In this document: positions 46,025 through 55,951 of the stretch, piece by piece
Layout: every line of letters starts with the position of its first letter
Position numbering within the stretch: position 1 is the first letter of the stretch
DNA from: an uncultured Acidovorax sp.
GTDB lineage: Bacteria > Pseudomonadota > Gammaproteobacteria > Burkholderiales > Burkholderiaceae_C
Assembly: GCA_913774625.1 (NCBI GenBank)
Contig: CAJYHL010000017.1
Span: 47,755 to 111,754, forward strand
Length of the DNA stretch: 64,000 bases
Direction of reading: 5' to 3'
Made by a program: the position numbers and the translations under genes
The notes under the pieces: generated by a model
The model's database searches: none
Seen by the model: the letters and a program-made list of their open reading frames with translations, nothing else
Told to the model about the DNA's origin: nothing

Positions 46025-47378
46025 GGTGGGGCAGGGCTTCGGAGTCGGGCAGCGAAATGGCGGACAGCGGCAGCTGGATGGCGACCTCCGCGCCGTGCCG
46101 GGGCGGGGGCAGGTTGCGGGCCACCAGACTGCCGCCCAGGGTGCGTGCCACCGTCATGGCCAGGAACAGGCCCAGGCCACCGCCCGGCCGCCCCTTGGTG
46201 GACTGGTAGGGCTTGCCCAGGCGGGCGAGGATGGCGGGGTCGAAGCCCGGGCCCGCATCGGTGACGACGATGCGCAGCTGGTCTCCCAGGCGGTCCACCG
46301 TCAGATCCACGCGGTGGGGCGAGGCATCGCGTGCATTGTCCAGCACATTGAAAACCATTTGCTCCAGCGTGGTGTCGGCCACCATGGCGGCGTCGGCGCC
46401 GAAGCGGTTGTCGTAGCGGAAGTCGTCCACCGAGCGGGTGGCGCGCCAGTCGCGCGCCAGGCGGTCGGCGAACTGGCGCACGGTGGTCTGGGCCGATTCC
46501 TCACCGCGGGTCTCGCCGGCCGACAGCAGGATGCCGCTGACGATGTTCTTGCAGCGCTTGACCTGGGCCTGCATCTCGGCGACTTCGCCCTGCAGCGTGG
46601 GATGGGCGGCGATGGCGGGATCGTGCTTCCAGTCTCCCAGGATGACGGCCATGGTGGACAGCGGCGTTCCCAGCTCGTGCGCGGCGCCCGAGGCCAGCAG
46701 GCCCATGCGCACGATGTGCTCCTCTTCCGTGGCGCGCTGCCGGGCGGCTGCCAGCCGCGCATCGCGCTGGCGCAGGTTGCGCCCGATGCGGGTGATGAAG
46801 ATCACCACCAGGGTGGCATTGAGCAGGAAGCAGACCAGCAGGCCCTGGGTGTAGAGGCTGGGCGCGCCCCGGTGCAGGTCCGGCACGGCCGGCAGCGGCA
46901 GGTGGTGGCGCGAGAGGGCGGTGAAGCACAGCGCGGTGATGAGCACCATGGACCAGATGTAGCCGCCGCGCAGCAGCACCGCGCCCACGGCGATCTGCAG
47001 CAGGTACAGGAACACGAAGGGGTTGGCGGTGCCGCCGCTCAGATAGAGCTGCACGGTGAGCACGGCCACGTCGATCAGCAGCGCCAGGAACAGCTCCACG
47101 TGCTGCACCCGCAGGCCGGTGCGCCAGCGCAGCAGGCTGACCACGTTGAAGAGCGCGAGGCAGCCGACGACCAGCAGCATCTCCTGCACCGGCACGGCCA
47201 GCGCCAGCGTGTAGTGCGCGACCTCGATGGTGAAAACCTGGCCGATCACCGCCAGCCAGCGCAGCTGGATCAGCTGCTGCAGGTTCTTGAGCCCTGCGGC
47301 GGTGTTGGCGGCCTGGGCCTTGCGGGCCGCGGGCAGGGCGGGTGCGGCGGGCTGCTTGTCAGTCGGAGGCGTCGTCAT
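46011..47378 (-). CDS. regB: Redox-sensing histidine kinase, RegB/PrrB type
   Basis: A 455-residue membrane kinase with about six membrane segments in residues 40-205. The quinone-binding signature of RegB is present as SGGTANPFVFLYLLQ near residue 115-130. The phospho-acceptor His is in LLASGAAHELGTPLSTMAVIL near 230. The redox-active Cys typical of RegB appears in VKRCKNIVSGIL near 270. The ATPase core (FNVLDNARDASP, VTDAGPGFDPAIL, GGGLGLFLAM) is complete. The start at 47378 is used; a longer frame lacks character. It overlaps surf1 by 20 bases and regA by 14. It senses the quinone pool and passes phosphate to RegA. Confidence 0.93.
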   Translation of the reverse strand: MTTPPTDKQPAAPALPAARKAQAANTAAGLKNLQQLIQLRWLAVIGQVFTIEVAHYTLALAVPVQEMLLVVGCLALFNVVSLLRWRTGLRVQHVELFLALLIDVAVLTVQLYLSGGTANPFVFLYLLQIAVGAVLLRGGYIWSMVLITALCFTALSRHHLPLPAVPDLHRGAPSLYTQGLLVCFLLNATLVVIFITRIGRNLRQRDARLAAARQRATEEEHIVRMGLLASGAAHELGTPLSTMAVILGDWKHDPAIAAHPTLQGEVAEMQAQVKRCKNIVSGILLSAGETRGEESAQTTVRQFADRLARDWRATRSVDDFRYDNRFGADAAMVADTTLEQMVFNVLDNARDASPHRVDLTVDRLGDQLRIVVTDAGPGFDPAILARLGKPYQSTKGRPGGGLGLFLAMTVARTLGGSLVARNLPPPRHGAEVAIQLPLSAISLPDSEALPHHGSH

Positions 47379-48201
47379 GGAGGGTGGATGGGGCGGATGC
47401 GGCAGCGCGTGAGCGGCGCTCGTATCGTGCCACATGCACCATGGCGGCCAGGGTCATCAGTGCCAGGCCATACCAGGTCAGCGCATAGACCAGGTGGCTG
47501 TTGGGGAAGCGGATCACGGTCATGCCGGCACGCGGCCAGCTGTCGGCGGTGGCGGCCTGGGGCGCGCCGGGCAGGCCGGCATCGACGAAGAAGGGCGCTG
47601 CATGGTCCAGGCCCTGAGTGGCCGCGATGGCCGCGACGTCGCGCGAATACCAGCGCTGGGCGGCCGGATCGTTGCGGCGCAGGAAGCCGCCGCCGGGCTC
47701 GGTGATGCGCAGCAGTCCCGTCACCTGCACGGTGGCATCCGGAACCGCATCCTTTCCCGTGCCGCCGGCCAGCGGTGCGGTCTGCCAGCGGTCGCGCTGA
47801 TCGGCTGGAATGAAGCCGCGGTTGACCAGCACCTGCGTGCCGTCGGACTGCTGCAGCGGGGTCATGACCCAGAAGCCCGCACCCAGGTCGGTCACGGCTT
47901 GCGTCAGCACCGTCTTGCCGGCCAGCCAGCGGCCGGTGGCGCGCACCGGCAGGTATTCGTAGCCGGCGGCGTCCACGCGCGGCCAGTCGGCGGCCGGGGG
48001 CAGCGCGGTAGGGGCGGAATGAACGCGCTGGTCCACCCGTTCGATCAGCGCGAGCTTCCAGGCGCGCCGCTGCACCTGCCAGGTGCCCAGTGCGACGAAG
48101 CCCAAAAACAAAGCGATGCCCACCAGGATGAGCATCGCTTGTGCGAAGGGGGAGCGCCGGCCGCTGGGGCCGGCGCTGGAGCGGGTCGATCCGCCCGTCA
48201 A
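47359..48201 (-). CDS. SURF1-family oxidase assembly protein
   Basis: About 280 residues. The likely start is TTG at 48201, overlapping the cyoD stop (TTGA); an ATG at 48135 would give 258 residues. A membrane segment at the front (MLILVGIALFLGFVALGTWQVQRRAWK) and one near the end (LVYALTWYGLALMTLAAMVHVARYE) enclose a periplasmic domain with VLVNRGFIPADQRDRW and RRNDPAAQRWYSRDVAAIA, as in SURF1. It helps build haem-copper oxidases. Its position after cyoD supports service to the bo-type oxidase. It overlaps regB by 20 bases. Confidence 0.9.
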   Translation of the reverse strand: MTGGSTRSSAGPSGRRSPFAQAMLILVGIALFLGFVALGTWQVQRRAWKLALIERVDQRVHSAPTALPPAADWPRVDAAGYEYLPVRATGRWLAGKTVLTQAVTDLGAGFWVMTPLQQSDGTQVLVNRGFIPADQRDRWQTAPLAGGTGKDAVPDATVQVTGLLRITEPGGGFLRRNDPAAQRWYSRDVAAIAATQGLDHAAPFFVDAGLPGAPQAATADSWPRAGMTVIRFPNSHLVYALTWYGLALMTLAAMVHVARYERRSRAAASAPSTLHDDASD

Positions 48202-48623
48202 GGCGTGACGGCCGCAGGGGCGGCGGAGGCGGGCGCCATGCCGGGCATGGTGTGGTCGGGCATCATGTTGGAGTTCATGTGGAACATGACCCACAGCGTG
48301 CCGGTGATGGCGATGGCCACGAACACCACGGTGAAGATGGTGGACAGCATGGTCCAGCCGCCCTGCACCTTGCCGTTCATGTGCAGGAAGCACACCATGT
48401 GGACCAGGATCTGCACCACGGCGAAGGCGCCCAGCACCAGGATGGCGGTGTTGCGGTCGGCGATGACCTTGGCCATGACCAGCCAGAACGGGATGGCCGT
48501 GAGGATGATCGACAGCACGAAGCCGGTCATGTAGCCCGAGAAGCTGCTGTGCGGCTCGTTGGCGTCGTGGTGGTGGCCGTGGTCGTCATGCCCGTGGGCA
48601 TGGGTTGCGTGTTGCGCGCTCAT
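48198..48623 (-). CDS. cyoD: Cytochrome bo quinol oxidase subunit IV
   Basis: A 141-residue membrane subunit with three membrane segments in residues 28-115, starting SGYMTGFVLSIILTAIPFWLVM and including VQILVHMVCFLHMN, the CyoD signature. The N-terminus is His-rich (HATHAHGHDDHGHHHD), a possible metal-binding stretch. The tail has several Met (NSNMMPDHTMPGM). It is two bases after cyoC and overlaps surf1. Confidence 0.94.
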   Translation of the reverse strand: MSAQHATHAHGHDDHGHHHDANEPHSSFSGYMTGFVLSIILTAIPFWLVMAKVIADRNTAILVLGAFAVVQILVHMVCFLHMNGKVQGGWTMLSTIFTVVFVAIAITGTLWVMFHMNSNMMPDHTMPGMAPASAAPAAVTP

Positions 48624-48625
48624 GT

Positions 48626-49258
48626 TTACAGCACTCCAATCAGGTACACGAAGGTGAAGACGCCGATCCAGACCACGTCCAAGAAGTGCCAGAACATCGA
48701 CAGGCACATCAGGCGGCGGTTGTTCTCGGGGATCAGGCCATGCTTGCCGATCTGCACCATCATCACCACCATCCAGATCAGGCCGAAGGTGACGTGCAGG
48801 CCGTGGGTGCCCACCAGCGTGAAGAAGGCGGACAGGAAGGCGCTGCGCTGCGGGCCGGCACCTTCGTGGATCAGGTGGTGGAACTCGTAGAGTTCCAGGC
48901 CCAGGAAGCACAGGCCGAAGAGGCCGGTGACGGCCAGCCACAGCAGCGTGCCCTTCACGTCGTTCAGCTGCTTGCGCAGCATGGCGAAGCCGAAGGTGAT
49001 GGACGAGGCCAGCAGGAAGGCCGTGTTGACGGCCACCAGCTTCAGGTCGAACAGCTCGGCGCCGGTAGGGCCCGCGGCATAGCTGCGGCCCAGCACGCCG
49101 AAGGTGGCGAACAGCGCCGCGAAGATGAGGCAGTCGCTCATCAGGTAGAGCCAGAAGCCCAGCGCAGTGCCGTTTTCGGGATGGGGCTCGTGCGCGAGGT
49201 GGTATTCGCGCGGGGCCAGGGCGCCTGCGGCGCCTGCTTGGTGACGGATATCAGACAT
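48626..49258 (-). CDS. cyoC: Cytochrome bo quinol oxidase subunit III
   Basis: A 210-residue membrane subunit with about five membrane segments. CyoC features are [24 protein letters not shown] near residue 35, [17 protein letters not shown] near 80, and [18 protein letters not shown] near 150. The start overlaps the cyoB end by eight bases. Confidence 0.95.
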   Translation of the reverse strand: MSDIRHQAGAAGALAPREYHLAHEPHPENGTALGFWLYLMSDCLIFAALFATFGVLGRSYAAGPTGAELFDLKLVAVNTAFLLASSITFGFAMLRKQLNDVKGTLLWLAVTGLFGLCFLGLELYEFHHLIHEGAGPQRSAFLSAFFTLVGTHGLHVTFGLIWMVVMMVQIGKHGLIPENNRRLMCLSMFWHFLDVVWIGVFTFVYLIGVL

Positions 49259-51254
49259 GGCGGGCCAGTTGGAGTGTGCGGGCTTCTTCGGTCGAGACGA
49301 CTTCTTCTGCGGGGACGTAGAAGTCGCGCTTGTAGTTGAAGGTGTGGATGATCGCCGCCAGCACCACTGCCGCGAACGACAGGCCGGCCAGCAGCCACAT
49401 GTGCCAGATCAGGGCGAAGCCGAGGACCAGCGACAGGGCCGAGATCACCGCACCCGAGCCCGTGTTGGCAGGCATGTGGATGGGCTGGAAGCCGGCGAGC
49501 GGACGCTTGTAGCCGTGCTTCTTCATGTCCCACCAGGCATCGATCTCATGCACCACGGGGGTGAAGGCGAAGTTGTAGTTGGGAGGGGGCGAGGACGTGG
49601 CCCATTCCAGAGTGCGCGCATCCCAGGGGTCGCCGGTCCAGTCGCGCAGTTCTTCGCGCTTGAGGTAGCTGACCAGCAGCTGGATCAGGAAGCAGGCGAT
49701 GCCGCCGGCGATCATCGCGGCGCCGCAGGCGGCCACGATGAAGTAGGGCTGCAGCGAGACGTCCTCGAAGTGGTTGGCGCGGCGGGTCACGCCCATCAGG
49801 CCCAGCACGTACAGCGGACCGAAGGCCACCCAGAAACCGACCACCCACAGCCAGAAGGAGCGCAGGCCCCAGGTGCGGTCGAGCTTGTAGCCGAAGGCCT
49901 TGGGGAACCAGTAGTTGATGCCGGCGAACAGGCCGAACAGCACGCCGCCGATGATCACGTTGTGGAAGTGGGCGATCAGGAACAGGCTGTTGTGCAGCAC
50001 GAAGTCCGCCGGGGGCACGGCCAGCAGCACGCCGGTCATGCCGCCGATGGCGAAGGTGACCATGAAGGCCACGGTCCACATCATGGGCAGCTCGAAGCGG
50101 ATGCGGCCCTTGTACATGGTGAACAGCCAGTTGAAGATCTTCGCGCCCGTGGGGATCGAGATGATCATCGTGGTGATGCCGAAGAAGGTGTTCACGCTGG
50201 CGCCGGAGCCCATGGTGAAGAAGTGGTGCAGCCACACCAGGTACGACAGGATGGTGATGACCACCGTGGCATAGACCATGGAGGTGTAGCCGAACAGGCG
50301 CTTCTTGCAGAACGTGGCCACCACTTCGGAGAAGATGCCGAAGCAGGGCAGGATCAGGATGTAGACCTCAGGGTGGCCCCAGATCCAGATCAGGTTCACG
50401 TACAGCATGGAGTTGCCGCCCAGGTCGTTCGTGAAGAAGTTGGTGCCGACATAGCGGTCCAGCGACATCAGCACCAGGGCCGCGGTCAGCACGGGGAACG
50501 AGGCCACGATCAGGGCGTTGGTGCACAGGGCGGTCCAGGTGAAGATGGGCATCTTCATCAGGTTCATGCCGGGCGCGCGCATCTTGACGATGGTGACGAT
50601 CAGGTTGATGCCCGAGAGCGTCGTGCCCACCCCCGCGACCTGCAGCGCCCAGATGTAGTAGTCCAGCCCCACCCCGGGGTTCTGCGCCCCCAGGTTGGAC
50701 AGAGCCAGCCAGCCCGAGGTGGAGAACTCACCCAGGAACAGGGACATCATCACCAGCACGGCGCCGGCGGTGGTCATCCAGAAGCTGAAGTTGTTCAGGA
50801 AGGGGAACGACACGTCGCGCGCACCGATCTGCAGCGGCACGAGGTAGTTCATCAGGCCCGTGACCAGCGGCATCGCCACGAAGAAGATCATGATCACGCC
50901 GTGGGCGGTGAAGATCTGGTCGTAGTGGTGCGGCGGCAGGTAGCCCATGTTGTCGCCGAAGGAGATGGCCTGCTGCAGGCGCATCATCACCGCGTCGGCG
51001 AAGCCGCGCAGCAGCATGACCAGGCCCAGGATCATGTACATGATCCCGATCTTCTTGTGGTCGATGCTGCAGACCCAGTCGCGCCACAGCGGGCCCCACA
51101 GGCGGAATTTGGTGATCAGGGCCAAGACGGCCAGGCCACCCAGCGCCACGGCGATGAAAGTCCACAGCACGATGGGCTCGTGCGCCATCGGTACGGAGTC
51201 CCAGCTGAGCCGGCCTAGGGCCCAATGGGACACAGCAGCGGTTTGTTCAGACAT
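49251..51254 (-). CDS. cyoB: Cytochrome bo quinol oxidase subunit I
   Basis: A 667-residue subunit holding haem b, haem o and CuB, the site where oxygen is reduced and protons are pumped. The haem ligand His is in [16 protein letters not shown] near residue 108. The CuB and Tyr cross-link site is in [18 protein letters not shown] near 290, followed by WLHHFFTMG near 340. The high-spin and low-spin haem ligands lie in [18 protein letters not shown] near 425. The K and D channel regions look intact. About 14-15 membrane segments. It follows cyoA by 54 bases. Confidence 0.97.
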   Translation of the reverse strand: MSEQTAAVSHWALGRLSWDSVPMAHEPIVLWTFIAVALGGLAVLALITKFRLWGPLWRDWVCSIDHKKIGIMYMILGLVMLLRGFADAVMMRLQQAISFGDNMGYLPPHHYDQIFTAHGVIMIFFVAMPLVTGLMNYLVPLQIGARDVSFPFLNNFSFWMTTAGAVLVMMSLFLGEFSTSGWLALSNLGAQNPGVGLDYYIWALQVAGVGTTLSGINLIVTIVKMRAPGMNLMKMPIFTWTALCTNALIVASFPVLTAALVLMSLDRYVGTNFFTNDLGGNSMLYVNLIWIWGHPEVYILILPCFGIFSEVVATFCKKRLFGYTSMVYATVVITILSYLVWLHHFFTMGSGASVNTFFGITTMIISIPTGAKIFNWLFTMYKGRIRFELPMMWTVAFMVTFAIGGMTGVLLAVPPADFVLHNSLFLIAHFHNVIIGGVLFGLFAGINYWFPKAFGYKLDRTWGLRSFWLWVVGFWVAFGPLYVLGLMGVTRRANHFEDVSLQPYFIVAACGAAMIAGGIACFLIQLLVSYLKREELRDWTGDPWDARTLEWATSSPPPNYNFAFTPVVHEIDAWWDMKKHGYKRPLAGFQPIHMPANTGSGAVISALSLVLGFALIWHMWLLAGLSFAAVVLAAIIHTFNYKRDFYVPAEEVVSTEEARTLQLARHV

Positions 51255-51308
51255 ATCGAGTCTCTTTGATGCGGGCCCGGCCTGTACGCAGGCGCGGGCC
51301 CTACGGAT

Positions 51309-52382
51309 TTATTGTGGGGAAACGAGGGAGCGGGCGGCTGCGAGGTCGGCCGAGGAGGCGACCGGCAGGCCGAGCGAGGCGACCACCTGGGCCGCGTTGC
51401 CCACGGTGCAGACGTCCTGCGGCAGGTTCAGGCCGGAGGCCTTCAGATAGGCGGCGCCGCCGTTTTCGTCGATCGCCATCATGTGGTGCATGCACATTTT
51501 GCCTTCTTCGACGCAGCGGTTGAGCACCTTGTCGTACAGGCCTTCCTCGACGGAGGCGAAGTACTCGACGGGGTTGCGCTCGCTGGGCTTGGCCAGCTGC
51601 AGGTAGGAAGTGCGGTTCAGCGGCTTGCCCTCGCTCTTGGCCTGGGCGACCCATTGCTCGAAGTCGCCTTCGCTCAGGCCGCGGAACTTGAACGTCATGC
51701 CGGAGAAGCCGGCGCCGCTGTAGTGCGAGGCCAGGCCGTGGTAGGTGCCGGCCTTGTTGATGACGGCGTTCAGCTCGGTCTGCATGCCGGGCATGGCATA
51801 GATCATGCCGGCCAGGTCAGGCACGTAGAACGCGTTCATCGTCGAGGTGGACGTCAGCTTGAACAGGATGGGGCGGTCCACCGGGGCGGCCACTTCGTTC
51901 ACGGTGGCGATGCCCTGCTCGGGGTAGAAGAACAGCCACTTCCAGTCCATGGCCACCACCTGCACCTCCAGCGGGCGCACGTTGGCGGGCAGCGGCCGGC
52001 CGGCGTCCACGCGGTCGAGCGGGCGGTAGGGATCGAGCTTGTGGGTGCCGATCCAGGTCACGGCGCCCAGCGCGATGATGATGAGCAGCGGCACGGTCCA
52101 GATCACCAGCTCCAGCGTGGTGGAGTGGTGCCATTCCGGATCGTATTCGGCCTCGGTGTTGGTCTGGCGGTACTTCCAGGCGAAGAACAGCGTGAGGGCG
52201 ATCACCGGAACGATGATGATCAGCATCAGCAGGGTCGCCGTGACGACCAGCTGGCCCTGCTGTGCGGCGACGTCGCCGGCCGGGTTGAGCACGACGGCTT
52301 TCTGGCAGCCGGCCAGGAAAGCCGTCAGCAGGGCCGCTGCTGCAAGCCCTGCGGGCCTGCGGAGTTGCTTGAATTTATGCAT
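51309..52382 (-). CDS. cyoA: Cytochrome bo quinol oxidase subunit II
   Basis: A 357-residue lipoprotein subunit. Start at 52382 (MHKFKQLRRP) gives a lipoprotein signal with lipobox LAGC at residues 22-25; an earlier ATG at 52406 is less likely. Two membrane segments (VVTATLLMLIIIVPVIALTLF, and LVIWTVPLLIIIALGAV) precede a periplasmic cupredoxin-like domain without the CuA Cys pair, as in quinol oxidases (HYSGAGFSGMTFKFRGL). The C-terminal part (CVEEGKMCMHHMMAIDE) is an extension typical of CyoA. It heads the cyoABCD-surf1-regBA run. No cyoE gene is in the window. Confidence 0.95.
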   Translation of the reverse strand: MHKFKQLRRPAGLAAAALLTAFLAGCQKAVVLNPAGDVAAQQGQLVVTATLLMLIIIVPVIALTLFFAWKYRQTNTEAEYDPEWHHSTTLELVIWTVPLLIIIALGAVTWIGTHKLDPYRPLDRVDAGRPLPANVRPLEVQVVAMDWKWLFFYPEQGIATVNEVAAPVDRPILFKLTSTSTMNAFYVPDLAGMIYAMPGMQTELNAVINKAGTYHGLASHYSGAGFSGMTFKFRGLSEGDFEQWVAQAKSEGKPLNRTSYLQLAKPSERNPVEYFASVEEGLYDKVLNRCVEEGKMCMHHMMAIDENGGAAYLKASGLNLPQDVCTVGNAAQVVASLGLPVASSADLAAARSLVSPQ

Positions 52383-52455
52383 GCTGAAAGACGCAACAAA
52401 GCGCACTTAGGTAGAAACGCGGGTTACTGGACTGCTCGGAATGTAATACGTGCGG

Positions 52456-52482
52456 GACATTTGTCGATTGGACATTTTGTCC
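52456..52482. promoter_or_regulatory. Paired dyads between cyoA and the MFS gene
   Basis: GACATTTGTC (52456-52465) and GGACATTTTGTCC (52470-52482) lie in tandem, four bases apart, each an inverted repeat of GACA/TGTC. They lie about 74-100 bases before the cyoA start and 183-209 before the MFS start. The spacing fits a regulator with two bound dimers. The cognate protein is not identified. Confidence 0.5.
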
Positions 52483-52664
52483 ACGGTCAAGCAGTGGCCA
52501 GGAAACCACGTGGAGATGCCGCCCTGGATCAACTCCCATGTTTTCTTCTTGCCGCGCGGGCGCCGCGTAGGGTAACTCCCACCTCGCTATGGGGAGAAGT
52601 CGCCTTGTGAGGGGTGCATGTTGGGCGTAGAACCTCATGCATCAGCGTCAACAGGAGGATTTCA

Positions 52665-54002
52665 ATGAGTGGACTCGCAGCAACTGCCGAGCTGCCGGCA
52701 GGTGAATACAACGATTCTGGGTCACTCGCTCGCGCGGATACCCATGAGGACGTCACTCCCAGCGAGATCGCTGTCGGCGTGGTCATCGGGCGGTCGTCCG
52801 AATACTTCGACTTCTTCGTCTTCGGGATCGCCTGCGTGCTGGTGTTCCCGTCTTTCCTGTTCCCGTTCATGTCGCGGCTGGACGGCACGCTGACTGCCTT
52901 CGCCATCTTCGCGCTCGCCTTCATCGCCCGGCCCGTCGGCACGGCCATCTCCATGGCCATCCAGCGCCGCTGGGGGCGCGGAACCAAGCTCACCATCTCG
53001 CTCTTCCTGCTGGGCGCCAGCACGGCGGGCATGGCCTTCCTGCCCAGCTTCAATTCCGTCGGCACGATGGCCATCGTCGCGCTGGTGGTGCTGCGCATCA
53101 GTCAGGGCCTCGCCCTGGGTGGCACCTGGGACGGCCTGCCTTCCCTGCTGGCCATGTCGGCGCCTCCGGGACGGCGCGGCTGGTACGCCATGGTGGGCCA
53201 GGTGGGAGCGCCGGTGGGCTTCATGATGGCGGCGGGCCTGTTCGCCTATCTCTACAGCCGGCTGAGCGTGGCCGAGTTCCTGGAGTGGGGCTGGCGCTAT
53301 CCCTTCTTCGTGGCCTTCGCCATCAACGTGGTCGCCCTGTTCGCCCGCCTGCGGCTGGTGGTGGGCCAGTCCTACGCCGACCTGATGCAGCAGCGTGAAC
53401 TGGCGCCCGTCAGCGTGACCCGCCTGATGCGCGAAGAGGGGCGCAACGTGATCCTGGGCGCCTTCGCCGCCCTGGCCAGCTTCGCGCTGTTCCATGTGGT
53501 GACGGTGTTCCCGTTGTCGTGGATCTCGATGTTTTCCGAGCAGTCCATCACCCACGTGCTGAGCGTGCAGATCATCGGTGCGTTCTTCGCCGCAGGGGCC
53601 GTGGTGCTCTCGGGCTGGATCGCCGACCGCTTCGGCCGCCGCAACACCCTGGGCACGCTGGCGGTGCTGATCGGCGTGTTCAGCCTGCTGACGCCTCTGC
53701 TGCTCAGCGGCGGGATCGCTGGCAACAACGTGTTCATCATCGTGGGCTTCATCCTGCTGGGCCTGTCCTACGGCCAGGCTTCCGGCACGGTCACCGCCAA
53801 TTTCTCGCCGGGCTACCGCTACACGGGCGCGGCACTGTCGGCCGACCTGGCCTGGCTGGTCGGCGCGGCATTCGCACCACTGGTGGCGCTAGGCCTGTCC
53901 GCCAAGTTCGGCCTGATCGCCGTGAGTGCCTACCTGCTGTCGGGCGTGGTCTGCACCTTGCTGGCCTTGCGGATCAACCGCCTGATCGAGCGTCGGGAGT
54001 GA
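52665..54002 (+). CDS. MFS transporter, metabolite:proton symporter type
   Basis: A 445-residue membrane protein with about twelve membrane segments. The family signatures are FALAFIARPVGTAISMAIQRRWGRGTKL near residue 80-110 (loop 2-3) and WIADRFGRRNTLG near 325. The N-terminal EYFDFFVFGIACVL is typical of the metabolite:H+ symporter group (KgtP, ShiA, ProP). The start at 52665 follows a strong AGGAGG at 52653-52658. It probably imports an organic acid or similar compound with protons. It is divergent from cyoA and ends at a shared terminator. The substrate cannot be read. Confidence 0.9.
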   Translation: MSGLAATAELPAGEYNDSGSLARADTHEDVTPSEIAVGVVIGRSSEYFDFFVFGIACVLVFPSFLFPFMSRLDGTLTAFAIFALAFIARPVGTAISMAIQRRWGRGTKLTISLFLLGASTAGMAFLPSFNSVGTMAIVALVVLRISQGLALGGTWDGLPSLLAMSAPPGRRGWYAMVGQVGAPVGFMMAAGLFAYLYSRLSVAEFLEWGWRYPFFVAFAINVVALFARLRLVVGQSYADLMQQRELAPVSVTRLMREEGRNVILGAFAALASFALFHVVTVFPLSWISMFSEQSITHVLSVQIIGAFFAAGAVVLSGWIADRFGRRNTLGTLAVLIGVFSLLTPLLLSGGIAGNNVFIIVGFILLGLSYGQASGTVTANFSPGYRYTGAALSADLAWLVGAAFAPLVALGLSAKFGLIAVSAYLLSGVVCTLLALRINRLIERRE

Positions 54003-54062
54003 TGCCCGCCTGACGTGGCGGCCGGGGCGCGAAGGCGCGCCCTTATCCCGTCCATAACTAAG

Positions 54063-54098
54063 AAAGAAGAAGGCCCGCTGTCGCGGGCCTTCTTCTTT
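54063..54098. terminator. Bidirectional terminator between the MFS and phosphatase genes
   Basis: Sixteen-base stem AAAGAAGAAGGCCCGC (54063-54078), loop TGTC, and its complement ending CTTCTTCTTT at 54098, A-rich on the left and T-rich on the right. It lies between convergent genes and can act on both strands. Confidence 0.92.
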
Positions 54099-54145
54099 TC
54101 TGCCCGCCATCTGCAGTGCAGGTGGCAGGAGCGGTCTTGCAGCGA

Positions 54146-55795
54146 TCAGGGGGTGTTGACGAATTGCGTCAGGTCCAGCGCCTGCGTCAGGTCGCCCATG
54201 GGCTTGCCGCCGTTCTTGACCAGTGCTGCGTCGCGCTGTGCCAGGCCGGGCAGGGCGTCCAGGCCCCAGCGGCGCGTGATGAAGCGCAGGATGGAAGCCG
54301 TGTCGTACTGGGTGTGATCCACCACGCCGTGCTTGGCCCAGGGCGAGATGATCAGAGCCGGCACGCGGGTGCCCGGGCCCCAGAGGTCGCCCTTGGGCAC
54401 GGCCTTGTGGTCCCAGAAGCCGCCGTTTTCGTCGTAGGCCACGACGATCAGCATGTTTTTCCACTGCGGACTGGCCTGCAGCTGGGCGATCACGTTGGCG
54501 ATGTGCGCATCGCCGTCGGCCACGTTGGCGTAGCCCGGGTGCTGGTTGAGGTTGCCCTGGGGCTTGTAGAAGGTGACCGCCGGCAGCTTGCCGGCTGCTG
54601 CGTCCTGCAGGAACTGCGCGTCGAAGTCCTTCAGGTGCTTGGCGCGGTAGGCGGCGGTACTGGCCTGCGTCGGGTCGAACTCGGCGTAGTAGTTGAACGG
54701 CTGGTGGTGGAACTGGTAGTTGGGCGAGGGCCGGCCGAAGGCACGGTCGGTGGTGGCCGAGGCCAGCGTGGCGTTGTAGCCGCCCGCGTACCAGGCCCAG
54801 TCCACGTTCTTCTTGTCGAGCAGGTCGCCGATGGTGGTGGCGGTCTGCGGGGGCAGGGTCGTCGCCTTGCTGGGGTCCGCCGTCAGATTGCTGGCGCCGC
54901 TGGCCGGCGCGTTGCCGCTGGGCTGGTAGGGCGGCTGCATGGTGTTGATGGCGTAGAACTTGCCGTCGCCTGCATAGTTCTTGGGCGCGATGTTGTTGCT
55001 GTTCACGAACACCGGCGGGCCGGAGATGGCCGAGGCGGGCGAATTGGCGGCCACCGTGAGGCGCGGCAGGAAGTTGCCCGACGCGTCCTGGTCCACCACC
55101 GAGATCGAGCTCTTGGCCACCGAGGTGTCGGCATTCGGATATTCGGGAGCGCAGGCGCACACCAGGTATTGGTGGTTCAGGAAGGAACCGCCGAAGGCGC
55201 CCATGAAGAAGTTGTCGGCCAGCACGTATTTCTGGGCGAGCTTCCACATCTGCATGTTGCTGCCGTCGTAGTAGCCCATGGTGAGGCCGCCCGAATCGGC
55301 CCAGGCGGCGAACTTGTCGTTGCGGCCGCCGTTGATCTGCATCTGGTTCTCGAAGAAGCGGTGGTAGAGGTCGCGCGTGATCACGTTCTGGCCGACCTGC
55401 ACGCCCGTGGTCTCGAAGCCCGAGGCTGCGTCGATCTGGAAGGGCTTGTTGTCCTGGTTGGCCGTGCTGCCCTCGGGCACCGTGACCGACTGGCCCGAGG
55501 CGGTGACGCCGCCCCAGACCTTGGGCAGCTTGGCCAGCACCGTGCTGGCCGCGTCGCGGTCCACCTGCGGCAGGTAGCTGCCCGACGAGCTGGGGTTCAC
55601 GCCCGGAATGCCATCGGCACCGGGATACAGCCCGTAGAGGTTGTCGAAGCCGCGGTTTTCCGCATAGATCACGACGACGTTCTGGATGCGTTGCTGCAGC
55701 AGGCTGTCGTAGGACGGGCTGTCTCCGCCGCCGCAGGCGGTGAGCAGGGAGGCCGCAGCAGCGGCCAGGGGCAGGAGGCGATAGGTGGGTTTCAT
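54146..55795 (-). CDS. Acid phosphatase / phospholipase C-family lipoprotein
   Basis: A 549-residue phosphoesterase (PF04185 type, like AcpA acid phosphatases). The start at 55795 gives a lipoprotein signal (MKPTYRLLPLAAAAASLLTAC, Cys at residue 21), so it is anchored in a membrane facing the periplasm or outside. Metal-site motifs include VVIYAENRGFDNLYGLYPG near residue 53, NHQYLVCACAPE near 205, and VAYDENGGFWDHKAVPKG near 450, then TRVPALIISPWAKHG. It probably releases phosphate from esters. The frame 5' of 55795 is not homologous. It is monocistronic and divergent from the cytochrome peroxidase. Confidence 0.9.
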   Translation of the reverse strand: MKPTYRLLPLAAAAASLLTACGGGDSPSYDSLLQQRIQNVVVIYAENRGFDNLYGLYPGADGIPGVNPSSSGSYLPQVDRDAASTVLAKLPKVWGGVTASGQSVTVPEGSTANQDNKPFQIDAASGFETTGVQVGQNVITRDLYHRFFENQMQINGGRNDKFAAWADSGGLTMGYYDGSNMQMWKLAQKYVLADNFFMGAFGGSFLNHQYLVCACAPEYPNADTSVAKSSISVVDQDASGNFLPRLTVAANSPASAISGPPVFVNSNNIAPKNYAGDGKFYAINTMQPPYQPSGNAPASGASNLTADPSKATTLPPQTATTIGDLLDKKNVDWAWYAGGYNATLASATTDRAFGRPSPNYQFHHQPFNYYAEFDPTQASTAAYRAKHLKDFDAQFLQDAAAGKLPAVTFYKPQGNLNQHPGYANVADGDAHIANVIAQLQASPQWKNMLIVVAYDENGGFWDHKAVPKGDLWGPGTRVPALIISPWAKHGVVDHTQYDTASILRFITRRWGLDALPGLAQRDAALVKNGGKPMGDLTQALDLTQFVNTP

Positions 55796-55951
55796 GTTGA
55801 AGCGCTGTTGTGGATGGTTATATGCGGGGCGCATTGTGGTGCCCCCCCGTGTCGAGTGGATGACAGGGTGCCGTCATCAAGCGGACACGGCACGGGTGCA
55901 TGCTGGCGCGCCGCTTTTTCCGGTGTTCTTCTTCTCTATCCCCCTGATCCC

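Noticed and set aside
45479..52382. cyoE haem O synthase expected in a cyo operon
   Set aside because: Every frame after cyoD matches surf1, regB or regA; no UbiA-type protein is present in the window.
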